This document shows positions 28,230-35,062 of a stretch of DNA of 64,000 bases, piece after piece (positions within the stretch are counted from its first letter, which is position 1; each line of letters opens with the position of its first letter). Under the pieces are notes generated by a model that did no database searches, was not told where the DNA came from, and saw only the letters and a program-made list of their open reading frames with translations. Both the position numbers and the translations under genes were made by a program. This stretch comes from an uncultured delta proteobacterium (GTDB lineage Bacteria; Desulfobacterota; Desulfovibrionia; Desulfovibrionales; Desulfovibrionaceae). Location of the stretch: assembly GCA_900079685.1 (NCBI GenBank), contig LT599018.1:888478-952477 (forward strand). The letters are read 5' to 3'.

Positions 28230-28616
28230 ATGTCTGCTATTGAGAGCGCCATAAACCTATTGAACAGCCTCAAATTATCCAGCGTTAAGCAGGCTGAGAT
28301 TGACTTGCTCAAGACGCACCTGAATCTTGCCAAAGACAAACTTTCCTCTCTTGAATCAGAAAATTCCGGCTTGCTTCGAGAGAACCGCGAATTGCGAAAC
28401 ACGATTGAGCAAATAAAAAAAGACAATCAGTATCTTGATCTTGGCGCTTGCGCGGTAAAAAAGAACGATGATGGAAGCATTGTCGATACCCCTCTGTGCC
28501 GCGACTGCCACAATCCTTTCAGGGCAAAAGCCAACAATTATTCCTGTGGCAAGTGCGGGGTTGTAGTATCGAGAGAGGAAGTATACCGTGCCATCGCCAG
28601 CGTTGCCAATCCATAG
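28230..28616 (+). CDS. Coiled-coil plus zinc-ribbon protein (prophage accessory gene)
   Basis: A 128-residue protein: helical coiled coil (residues 10-75, LESENSGLLRENRELRN) followed by a zinc ribbon with CRDC and CGKC knuckles. AGGGGGG sits six bases before the ATG. It is the only late-end gene on the plus strand, opposite to the phage transcript, and is bracketed by 35-base direct repeats, which marks it as a moron (independently transcribed phage cargo). Function unknown; a DNA- or RNA-contacting role is possible. Confidence 0.7.
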   Translation: MSAIESAINLLNSLKLSSVKQAEIDLLKTHLNLAKDKLSSLESENSGLLRENRELRNTIEQIKKDNQYLDLGACAVKKNDDGSIVDTPLCRDCHNPFRAKANNYSCGKCGVVVSREEVYRAIASVANP

Positions 28617-28654
28617 GCCGGGGAACACATGGTGTCCGCAATTTAGCGGCCTCG

Positions 28655-28689
28655 GGGGTGTCGGTGGTCGCTGCACGGGGCAAAATTCG
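28655..28689 (+). repeat. Direct repeat copy 2 flanking the small coiled-coil gene
   Basis: Second copy of the 35-base repeat at 28044-28078 (33 of 35 identical). Its right half also forms one arm of the hairpin at 28674-28719. Confidence 0.8.
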
Positions 28690-28719
28690 ATCATTTTTTC
28701 AGGTCGATTTTGCCCCGTG
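28674..28719. terminator. Hairpin between the accessory gene and dam
   Basis: A 13-bp perfect stem (28674-28686 with 28707-28719) around a 20-base loop, located between two convergent genes. T-rich stretches lie in the loop rather than after the stem, so its terminator role is likely but not certain. Confidence 0.5.
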
Positions 28720-28742
28720 TGTGGAGCAAAGCTTAGTGAGCT

Positions 28743-29546
28743 TCAGTAGTTCCGAATGAGTACCTCGCCTGCGGGCATATTCTTGCCGTTGCTGCAGGTG
28801 TATTGGGTCTGCACCGCTTCAATGGCAAAGGCTCCGAAGGTCTCGCGCACACCGGGCGTATCGTTCAGGCTGAGAAGGAATTTCCCCTTGATGCCCGCGA
28901 GCTGCGCGGCCAGTTTTGCGAAATCATCCCGGCTGAAGATGCCCTGGCCGTAGCGGTCCTCACAATCCCAATACGGCGGGTCCACGTAGAAAAACGTGTC
29001 AGGCCCGTCATACCGGCTTATGACCTCGGCATAGGGCAGGCATTCCACATACACCCTGGCCAGCCGAAGGTGCGCAGCCGAGAGATACTCCTCTATCCGC
29101 AGCAGGTTCAGCTTGGAAGCCCGGGTAATCCCGTACCCGAAGGTCGGACTTGTGATGCGCCCGCCGAAGCACGCCTGCTGCAGATAGTAAAACCGGGCTG
29201 ACCGCTGAATATCGGTCAACGTGTCCGGATCGGATTTTTTCAGCCGCTCAAACTCCTCGCGGCTGACCAGCACCCATTTGAAGTAGCGGATAAACTCCTC
29301 CAGGTGCCACTGGAGGCAGCGGTACAGGGTGACCACTTCCTTGTTGATGTCGTTAATCACCTCCACCTTGCTCTCGGGCTTTTTGAAGAGAACCCACGCG
29401 GCACCGGCAAACGGCTCCACGTAGCAGGCGTGCTCGGGAATACGCTCAATGATGCGCTTGGCCAGCAGACTTTTGCCGCCCATCCACCCGGCAAGCGGCG
29501 GACGGCTGGAGGTGTTTATGGGAAGATCAGGGATGGAATTTGGCAT
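28743..29546 (-). CDS. dam: Phage DNA adenine methyltransferase (D12 class)
   Basis: A 267-residue N6-adenine methyltransferase. The AdoMet motif WMGGKSLLA is near residue 22, the second motif YVEPFAGAAWV near 42, and the catalytic DPPYWDCED near 193. It follows a Com-like zinc ribbon, the arrangement in which Mu expresses its Mom modification gene under Com control. It probably methylates phage DNA against host restriction. The target sequence (GATC in classical Dam) cannot be read from sequence alone. Confidence 0.9.
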   Translation of the reverse strand: MPNSIPDLPINTSSRPPLAGWMGGKSLLAKRIIERIPEHACYVEPFAGAAWVLFKKPESKVEVINDINKEVVTLYRCLQWHLEEFIRYFKWVLVSREEFERLKKSDPDTLTDIQRSARFYYLQQACFGGRITSPTFGYGITRASKLNLLRIEEYLSAAHLRLARVYVECLPYAEVISRYDGPDTFFYVDPPYWDCEDRYGQGIFSRDDFAKLAAQLAGIKGKFLLSLNDTPGVRETFGAFAIEAVQTQYTCSNGKNMPAGEVLIRNY

Positions 29547-29580
29547 GAGAGCCTCCTTTATATATAGAGGCTCTCGGCCT

Positions 29581-29856
29581 TCATTTGTGTTTGGCGGTCT
29601 GGATCACCCGAATGCCGCTCTTGGTTAACAACAGCCTCGCACCACATCTGGGGCAGACTGTCTCATAGTCTTCAGCAACGCCTTTGCCGAGCAGCCTTTT
29701 GCAAGGTCTGCCGCTTGGCAAGAAACACACACACCGGTACTCATCGGCTCTTTTCACTGTAAACACTCTTGTGTGCTTGCCCTGTCCGCTGGTAAACACT
29801 TCTTGTCCCGTCGACGTGGACAAGGCAGCGGCTGATCCGTGCGGGTGGTACCGCAC
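29581..29856 (-). CDS. com: Com-like zinc-ribbon translational regulator
   Basis: The C-terminal part has the Mu Com pattern: RC-C...C-RLLGKG followed by ETVCPRCG, a small zinc ribbon that in Mu activates translation of mom by remodelling its mRNA. The open frame starts with GTG at 29856 without a ribosome site; GTG codons at 29766 or 29757 would give a more typical length near 60 residues, so the start is uncertain. It lies 34 bases before dam, the presumed target gene, and its 5' region overlaps a run of three hairpins. Confidence 0.7.
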   Translation of the reverse strand: MRYHPHGSAAALSTSTGQEVFTSGQGKHTRVFTVKRADEYRCVCFLPSGRPCKRLLGKGVAEDYETVCPRCGARLLLTKSGIRVIQTAKHK

Positions 29857-29908
29857 TGGGGACGTGGGCGGTGTTCGCGCACCGCTCGGTGGGGTGTTTC
29901 GGCACCCC
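29839..29908 (-). promoter_or_regulatory. Three consecutive stem-loops upstream of com
   Basis: Three adjacent 6-bp stems, each with a 6-base loop: 29839-29856, 29868-29885 and 29891-29908. They lie between the recombinase stop and the com reading frame, and the first covers the longest possible com start. RNA-level control of com/dam or a terminator after the recombinase are both possible. Confidence 0.5.
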
Positions 29909-29925
29909 GCCTGCCTCCTCTAAAA

Positions 29926-30840
29926 TTATCTTCCTAAAATAGCTTGAGCATGGCGCATATCAAGGTAGTCGGCCCAGGCTTGCATCATATTGCGGCGCTC
30001 GGTCAAAAGCTCCGACCGCTGATATGCGGCGCGGACCTGATTGCGGTCGACGTGGGCGAGCTGGCGCTCGATAACCTCGCTCGGCCATCCCTGCTCGGAC
30101 AAGGTCGACGCAGCCATTGCACGGAAACCATGTGCGCTCATGGCTTCGGGACCGTATCCTATGCGCCGCAACGTCCTACTCAAAACACGGCCCTGCATGG
30201 GCCGGGTTCTGTCCTTTGGTGAGGGGAACAGCCAATTCCCGCCCCCGGTCAGGCCGCGCAGATCGCGGATTACGTCTTGGGCTTGCCGGGACAACGGTAC
30301 AATGTGCGGGCGCTTCATCTTCATTTTCCTGGCCGGGATTCTCCAAATTCCGGTATCCATTTCTATTTCTCCCCATTCCCCTTTGCACAGTTCGCCGGGA
30401 CGGACGAAAGTTAACGCGGCCAACTGCAATGCACATCTTCGTTGTTTTGCCGGGAAGGCTCCTATATCCCGCATCAACTGCCCAATCTGGCGGGGTTCCA
30501 TTATGGCCGCCCGTGGTTGGTGCTTTTTGGGTTTCAGCGCAAAACCTAGATCTCGCGCCGGATTCGTTAGGATAAGCCCGCAGGCGATGCCATAGCGCAG
30601 TGTCTGTGACACATGGCTCCTGACCTTCCGCGCCACTTCATACGTGCCGCGTTCTTCTATCCGGCGCAGAATTTTTAATATCGCCGGAGCTTTGATTTTT
30701 TTGACATCCCGGTCCCCAAGGTCCGGGAAAACCTCGCGCTCAAGGCGCTCCCAGGATTCCTCCGCATACACGGCGCTGCCGGTAAGCATGTGCCGTTCCC
30801 ACCATTCCCGCGCCAATTTCCGGAAAATGACCTCTGCCAT
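29926..30840 (-). CDS. Tyrosine recombinase without arm-binding domain
   Basis: A 304-residue recombinase with a core-binding domain (about 5-100) and a complete catalytic domain: Arg147 (RPGEL), Lys in the 172-176 beta hairpin, His237 and Arg240 (HGFR), His263 (LAHV) and nucleophile Tyr273. The core resembles P4-type integrases, but the N-terminal arm-binding domain (about 90 residues) is absent, as in shufflon and inversion recombinases. AAAGGAGG precedes the ATG at 30840. It begins 32 bases from one of two 43-bp inverted repeats. A Mu-like phage needs no integrase for transposition, so DNA inversion is the more likely role. Confidence 0.85.
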   Translation of the reverse strand: MAEVIFRKLAREWWERHMLTGSAVYAEESWERLEREVFPDLGDRDVKKIKAPAILKILRRIEERGTYEVARKVRSHVSQTLRYGIACGLILTNPARDLGFALKPKKHQPRAAIMEPRQIGQLMRDIGAFPAKQRRCALQLAALTFVRPGELCKGEWGEIEMDTGIWRIPARKMKMKRPHIVPLSRQAQDVIRDLRGLTGGGNWLFPSPKDRTRPMQGRVLSRTLRRIGYGPEAMSAHGFRAMAASTLSEQGWPSEVIERQLAHVDRNQVRAAYQRSELLTERRNMMQAWADYLDMRHAQAILGR

Positions 30841-31173
30841 ATGACCTCCTTTTCTGAGGAGGCTTATCGGCAATTTCCGGCCACTCCCGGCGTGGGATGT
30901 GTCATTGGGGACAGGAATAGGCCGGTTGCAGGAACAGTCTCCGATACCAACGGGAGCGGAAGTATTTTTGCACGTGGCGGATCTCAAAAAATAGACAGCG
31001 CACTGACGTTTGGCGGGACCGCTGTATCCACATCATACGCAGCCGGTTCGTTTGGGTTGCCTGCCTATGTACTGGGGTTGGACACCAACCGCGTCACGCC
31101 GACCGGCCCGACAAACGAGGTCCGTAGCTTCGTCTCGTCGCTCCGCGTCTACGTTGGCCCGCTTGCCTCATGA
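30841..31173 (+). CDS. Alternative C-terminal coding segment A (tail-fibre-like), plus orientation
   Basis: An open frame that crosses the left inverted repeat (encoding FPATPGVGCVIGDR), then a unique region rich in Gly, Ser and Thr, and ends in RVTPTG-TNEVRSFVSS and LRVYVGPLAS. The same ends, but a different middle, occur in the minus-strand segment B. It abuts the recombinase start codon and has no ribosome site of its own, so it looks like a silent cassette awaiting fusion to an upstream constant part. Tail-fibre identity is inferred from phage position and analogy to Mu G segment and plasmid shufflons. Confidence 0.6.
   Translation: MTSFSEEAYRQFPATPGVGCVIGDRNRPVAGTVSDTNGSGSIFARGGSQKIDSALTFGGTAVSTSYAAGSFGLPAYVLGLDTNRVTPTGPTNEVRSFVSSLRVYVGPLAS
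30873..30915 (+). repeat. 43-bp inverted repeat, left copy
   Basis: Matches the inverse of 31396-31438 at 42 of 43 bases. It encodes the shared N-terminal junction of both C-terminal segments, as recombination sites do in shufflons and Mu-type invertible segments. Confidence 0.93.
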
Positions 31174-31419
31174 CGCCAGCGGCCCGACATACACCCGCAA
31201 GCTGGAGACGAAAGAGCGTACTTCGTTCGTGTCGCCGGTGGGGGTGACGCGGGCGGTATCAAACAACTCTCGCCATGCGGCAAGAGTCTGACCAGCCTGC
31301 CCGATACCTCCGCCAACGTTCTGCGGCGCAAAGGGGCCGTTACCATCTGCCCCATAGCATGCATAAGAGCCGGTTCGGCCCGTAAGCCGCCTCTGCCTGT
31401 CCCCAATGACACATCCCAC
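31168..31419 (-). CDS. Alternative C-terminal coding segment B (tail-fibre-like), minus orientation
   Basis: Frame from within the right inverted repeat (GVGCVIGDR) through a unique middle (YACYGADGNGPFAPQNVGGG) to the same C-terminal 27 residues as segment A with one substitution. Its stop overlaps that of segment A in TCATGA. The orientation equals that of the phage tail genes, but an in-frame TAG lies eight codons before the repeat, so no constant fibre part is joined in the present arrangement. Confidence 0.6.
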   Translation of the reverse strand: MGCVIGDRQRRLTGRTGSYACYGADGNGPFAPQNVGGGIGQAGQTLAAWRELFDTARVTPTGDTNEVRSFVSSLRVYVGPLAS

Positions 31420-31438
31420 GCCGGGAGTGACCGGAAAT
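31396..31438 (-). repeat. 43-bp inverted repeat, right copy
   Basis: Inverse partner of 30873-30915 with one mismatch. The pair encloses 480 bases with the two convergent segments. Confidence 0.93.
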
Positions 31439-31478
31439 CGAAAAACTCTCTATTCGGTTTTCAAAGATCAATGCGGTT

Positions 31479-31559
31479 TTACCGCGTAGACTCACAGCGA
31501 CGGCAGACCCACTGGTCGCCGTTGAAAACCATTATGTGGCCGCAGCAAGGGCAGGTCAC
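31479..31559 (-). CDS. 26-residue zinc-ribbon microprotein
   Basis: A GTG-started frame overlapping the stop of the upstream gene (GTGA) encodes 26 residues with two CxxC-type knuckles (CPCC and CRRC) and a central GDQW. The size and knuckles recall the core of Com. Translational coupling supports expression. Function unknown. Confidence 0.55.
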   Translation of the reverse strand: MTCPCCGHIMVFNGDQWVCRRCESTR

Positions 31560-32701
31560 GGAGCTACCTCTTTCAAGACGTGGGCGGGAAAGATCACATC
31601 CAGGGACTTCCGGACGCGGTAATCATCATCCAGGAAGTCGCCCTTGATCGGGTTGCGTTCCCATATGTAGTCGCCGCCCCGGAATTGCGGAGGCAGAATG
31701 CACTCGGAGCGCACAACTTTTTCAGGAGGCCAGAACAGGGATATATAGCTCTTGGTCTGCGGGCAGATGCAACAGCCCTTGGAAACGGCATGGCCGATCA
31801 GCTCCAGGGCGTTCTTGTACCAGCCCTCTTTACCGGCAACTGAACCGGCCAGGACGCAGATGTCCGCGTTGTATGCGCCGTGGCGGCGGTGGGCTTGGGC
31901 CAGGGCCAGCTTGAAAAAGATATTACCGGTCAGCTTCCAGCCAGCATAGCAGCCAAGAACTTTGGAGTGTGTATTGTAGGTGGCGATGCCGTAAACACTG
32001 CCAAGCCATATCTGCGCATCCGGGCATCCCATGAGCAGGCCGGGAGCCTGCAGGATCAGGGTGGCATAATAGGCCGTGAGGTAGCGGCGCTCGCCGGTGA
32101 TCTTCCAGCCCATGTAGAGCCATACAAGGGCCGTCAAAATATCTTCCGACCCGAAAACCCACCAGGGACGCCAGATATGGCCGCGTGCGAAAACCTCTTT
32201 TTTGCCGGTGGCAGCGTTAGCAAAAAGGAGCGGGAAGCCCTGCCATGTGGTGCGCTCCCACAGCCTACAAAGTTTTATCCATTCTTCCCTGGTCGCTTCC
32301 CCCTTGGTCAGTGCCGGAAGACGGCGAAGCACTGCCAGCAGCAGCCCGGAAAGCATATCCCCGGAAAACGGCACGGTGCTGGTTTCCGGCGCAAGGCTGC
32401 GCTTTATGGTGCCGTCATCCTGCACCAGCGCCAGAACGTTTTGCCACTCCGCATGGTCGCCGGTGGCATAGTACAGCATGCCAAGGAATTTGGCGCTATC
32501 ACCGCCCTGGCCGTATATGGAGCGGTCAAGGGTTTGCAGCCGGTCCTTGGCGACGGCAAGCAGCTCGTCCAGGATGTACGGCGAGGGCATGCCCGCCACC
32601 ATGGGTGGGTGCCATAAAAAACGCATGACAAAGCCAAGCAGACAGCGCAAGGGCTGTAAGACGAGTGAATCCACGATGAGGACAAGGTAAAAGAGAATCA
32701 T
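31556..32701 (-). CDS. Unknown 381-residue prophage protein with N-terminal hydrophobic helix
   Basis: Begins with a membrane-spanning or signal-anchor segment (residues 1-30), then about 350 residues rich in Trp, Tyr and aromatic-flanked helices (repeated W---Y and helical hairpins), which recalls an alpha/alpha toroid such as those of glycan-active proteins. I do not recognise the family. It overlaps the tape-measure stop (ATGA) and occupies the place where baseplate and spike genes stand in intact relatives. It may be a cell-envelope acting protein or cargo carried by the deleted phage. Confidence 0.65.
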   Translation of the reverse strand: MILFYLVLIVDSLVLQPLRCLLGFVMRFLWHPPMVAGMPSPYILDELLAVAKDRLQTLDRSIYGQGGDSAKFLGMLYYATGDHAEWQNVLALVQDDGTIKRSLAPETSTVPFSGDMLSGLLLAVLRRLPALTKGEATREEWIKLCRLWERTTWQGFPLLFANAATGKKEVFARGHIWRPWWVFGSEDILTALVWLYMGWKITGERRYLTAYYATLILQAPGLLMGCPDAQIWLGSVYGIATYNTHSKVLGCYAGWKLTGNIFFKLALAQAHRRHGAYNADICVLAGSVAGKEGWYKNALELIGHAVSKGCCICPQTKSYISLFWPPEKVVRSECILPPQFRGGDYIWERNPIKGDFLDDDYRVRKSLDVIFPAHVLKEVAP

Positions 32702-33885
32702 ACGGACACCTCTTCTGCAGGAGGAATGGCCGCGAGGCGCTCACGCCAAACCGCCGCTTCTTCCTCATGAATGTTGTATTGTTCCCGCGCAAAGGCATCG
32801 CCAACAGCAAGGCCCGCAAGGACTCTGGCTGTGAGATACTCCGCGTCCAGCGCCGCGAGTTGTCCGAGCACATAGGCTCGGGCCTCGGCGTTGATTTCTC
32901 CCTCGGTGGGGTTGGGATATTCCGTGAAGTCCTTTGGCAAGGGACCCGGCTCCCCGCCCTCCATAAACGTCAGGTAGTCATCCACCAGCGCCACGATGCC
33001 GAGCAGGCCGGTGATGATCATACCGATGGGCGTGGCCAGGAAACCGGCGTTCATCAGCTTCCACGCGGCCAGAAGGAGGCCCACGCCGACGATCACCTGT
33101 TTCTGGCCGTCACTGAGCTTGTCGAACCAGGACACCAGTGCGCTGATCCAGGTGATCACCCGGTAGGCAAAACCGCTGATAACCGCCGCGATACGCAGGA
33201 TGATCGCGATGGCCCCTTCGAAGATGCGTTTGATCTTGTCGAAGTTTTCCATGATCACTTTGCGTAAATTGGCCACGTCATGGCGGATCTTGCCGATGAA
33301 AGCGAGAGACACGCTTTTGGCCAGCAGCCCCACCATTGTGGAGAGCTTGCCGATTTCCCCCATGAATTCCTTGCTGGCCTTGCCCGCCTCTTTGGCGTCA
33401 ATGCCAGCCACGCTGTACATGGCCCGGAATTCGTCCTTCAGGGCGCTGGCGTCATTGATGAGCGCCGGGATAAGCGAAGGATCAATACCCATGCGGGCGG
33501 CATATGCCTTGCGCTGCATGTCGTTCATCCGCTTCATGCGGTCCCCGGCCACCTCCAGCGCCTTGGCCGCGTCCTTGATGCGCGGGTTTTTGCTGACCAG
33601 CCCCTCCATGCTTCTGGTCACGGCATCAAGGCTGGAGCCGCTTTGCTCCGCGATATAGCCAAGTTCCTGGAGCTTGTCCGAGGTGGTGCCGAGTTTCTCC
33701 GCCTTGCGGGCCATCTCGGCTTCGCCTGAAGCCACCTTGACCAGACCGGCGTAAATACCAACGGCCATCATCTGCACCGTGGCACCGAATGCTGCCACCT
33801 TGGTGAGTGATGCTTTCAGCGACTTCTCGTCAGCCTTAAAACCGACGCTCGCTAAAAATTCCGTAAGTACGCCGCCTGCGCTCAT
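32698..33885 (-). CDS. Phage tail tape-measure protein (short)
   Basis: A 395-residue protein starting with the tape-measure-type N-terminus (GVLTEFLASVGFKADEKSL), a helical, Ala/Lys-rich middle, and two to three hydrophobic segments (about 205-300). It follows the tail assembly chaperone, the usual position. The length is short for a contractile tail, and it stops by ATGA overlap with an unrelated gene, so an internal or 3' deletion is possible. Confidence 0.75.
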   Translation of the reverse strand: MSAGGVLTEFLASVGFKADEKSLKASLTKVAAFGATVQMMAVGIYAGLVKVASGEAEMARKAEKLGTTSDKLQELGYIAEQSGSSLDAVTRSMEGLVSKNPRIKDAAKALEVAGDRMKRMNDMQRKAYAARMGIDPSLIPALINDASALKDEFRAMYSVAGIDAKEAGKASKEFMGEIGKLSTMVGLLAKSVSLAFIGKIRHDVANLRKVIMENFDKIKRIFEGAIAIILRIAAVISGFAYRVITWISALVSWFDKLSDGQKQVIVGVGLLLAAWKLMNAGFLATPIGMIITGLLGIVALVDDYLTFMEGGEPGPLPKDFTEYPNPTEGEINAEARAYVLGQLAALDAEYLTARVLAGLAVGDAFAREQYNIHEEEAAVWRERLAAIPPAEEVSV

Positions 33886-33949
33886 CTATTTTTCCCTTCG
33901 CAATCTTGCGGCGGCGGGCAAAGCCCGCCTTGCGCCGCTTCGCGGGCGT

Positions 33950-34096
33950 CTATCGCCGCTCTTTCGCCGCCATGTACCGGCGCTCGTTTTCAAACTGGAC
34001 GTCCAGCGCGTCGTTCATCAACGCCACATCAACCAAAGACAAGGTGCCGTCCTTCAGACTTTCAAACTTACACATGCCCTTGAGCACTGGCCGCAA
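33950..34096 (-). CDS. Small phage tail protein between chaperone and tape measure (DUF6889-like)
   Basis: An open frame reading RPVLKGMCKFESLKDGTL and VALMNDALDVQ, resembling a small conserved protein at this place in Mu-like phages. A TTG at 34096 has GGAGG eight bases upstream. The same frame stays open upstream through the chaperone stop codon (34123-34125) in the -1 frame, so production by ribosomal frameshift from the chaperone, as for lambda G/GT and Mu, is an alternative. No clear slippery heptamer is seen. Confidence 0.55.
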   Translation of the reverse strand: MRPVLKGMCKFESLKDGTLSLVDVALMNDALDVQFENERRYMAAKERR

Positions 34097-34122
34097 CAGG
34101 TAATCCTCCCAATCCGGCAGGC

Positions 34123-34584
34123 TTACCCAAGCAATCCCTTCGCTTTCAGGAAGCCCTCCAGGCCGGAAAGAGAGGGCAGGTCGTCGAAAAAATCAGTCAG
34201 GTTCTCCGCGATGACGTGGTAGGCGATCTGGAGCATGACCGGGAGGGTTATGCCGTCGAACATGGTCGCATTGCCCACGCGCAGCCGCGCCCATGTGTTA
34301 CCGGCCTGCTTGCGCTCCGTGACCGCGAGGCAGGCGTTCAGGATGTACTCCACATCCTCATCCTTCAGGGAACTGAGAGCGTTGGAAAGCGGCGTCATGA
34401 TTTCGCCAAGGTCGCCCTTGAAGTCTATTACCTTGCCTTTCTCGTCCTTTATGAGTTCGATATCGGCGGAAGCGAGGCCAGCGAGCGGCCCCAGGCAAGG
34501 GGTCAGGCGGCGGGCGATGTGCAGCTGGTTGAACGCGTCAAGCGGGCACGTTCTGTAAACATTGTTCTTGATAGTGAATTCCAT
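34123..34584 (-). CDS. Phage tail assembly chaperone
   Basis: A 153-residue protein with the chaperone layout seen before tape-measure genes: EFTIKNNVYR start, central helices with AFNQLHIARRL-P and a C-terminal Asp/Phe-rich end (LTDFFDDLPSL). Ribosome site AAGGAGG. It sits between the tube and tape-measure genes. Confidence 0.75.
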   Translation of the reverse strand: MEFTIKNNVYRTCPLDAFNQLHIARRLTPCLGPLAGLASADIELIKDEKGKVIDFKGDLGEIMTPLSNALSSLKDEDVEYILNACLAVTERKQAGNTWARLRVGNATMFDGITLPVMLQIAYHVIAENLTDFFDDLPSLSGLEGFLKAKGLLG

Positions 34585-34593
34585 GATGCCTCC

Positions 34594-35052
34594 TTAAACT
34601 TCCGTCATGCCCGCGCCGAGTGTAGGCTCGAATCTGCCCACATCAAACACCCACGCCAGCTTGCCGCCTTCCACCGCAAAGGGGATGCCCGGCTGTTTGG
34701 CAAAGGCCACCCCCTCGCAAGGGATGAGGTCGCCGGAAACAACCTGCCGGATGGTGACGGTATTCCGCCCGTGGTAGCGGGCGGAACTGCGCTGGTAGTT
34801 CAGCATGGCCTGCAGCTTGGCGTTGGTCGGGCTGTTCCGCAGCAGGGTCACTGTCAGCGTGCCGCCCTTTGACGCCCGGAGGCTGTGCATCCAGGAACCG
34901 TCCGCGCCCTCGGTCATGATGTTGACGTCGCCTTTGGGTTCAATATTGACGCCTTCCTCGGCGGTCCCGGTATCGGGACCGCCGAGAGTGAAACCGCCTC
35001 CCGGCCCTTCAATGGACGCCGAGACATCCAGAAAACTCCATGCGAATGACAT
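34594..35052 (-). CDS. Phage tail tube protein (DUF3277-like)
   Basis: A 152-residue beta-rich protein. SFAWSFLDVSASIEGPGG and GSWMHSLRASKGGTLTVTLLR are split features of the DUF3277 family, which accompanies DUF3383 sheath proteins in contractile-tailed Mu-like phages. Immediately follows the sheath gene. Confidence 0.8.
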   Translation of the reverse strand: MSFAWSFLDVSASIEGPGGGFTLGGPDTGTAEEGVNIEPKGDVNIMTEGADGSWMHSLRASKGGTLTVTLLRNSPTNAKLQAMLNYQRSSARYHGRNTVTIRQVVSGDLIPCEGVAFAKQPGIPFAVEGGKLAWVFDVGRFEPTLGAGMTEV

Positions 35053-35062
35053 TGATTGCTCC

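Noticed and set aside
27807-30840. tRNA-Pro as integration site for the tyrosine recombinase
   Set aside because: No copy of the tRNA 3' end was found at the other prophage edge, and Mu-type ends and transposase explain the element. The recombinase lies by its own inverted repeats instead.
30841-31440. Diversity-generating retroelement
   Set aside because: No reverse transcriptase and no template/variable repeat with adenine-specific changes; the two segments differ by synonymous codons and a replaced middle.
30841-31440. Gin/Hin-type serine-recombinase inversion segment
   Set aside because: No serine invertase gene is present in the prophage, and the repeats are longer than the usual 26-bp gix/hix sites.
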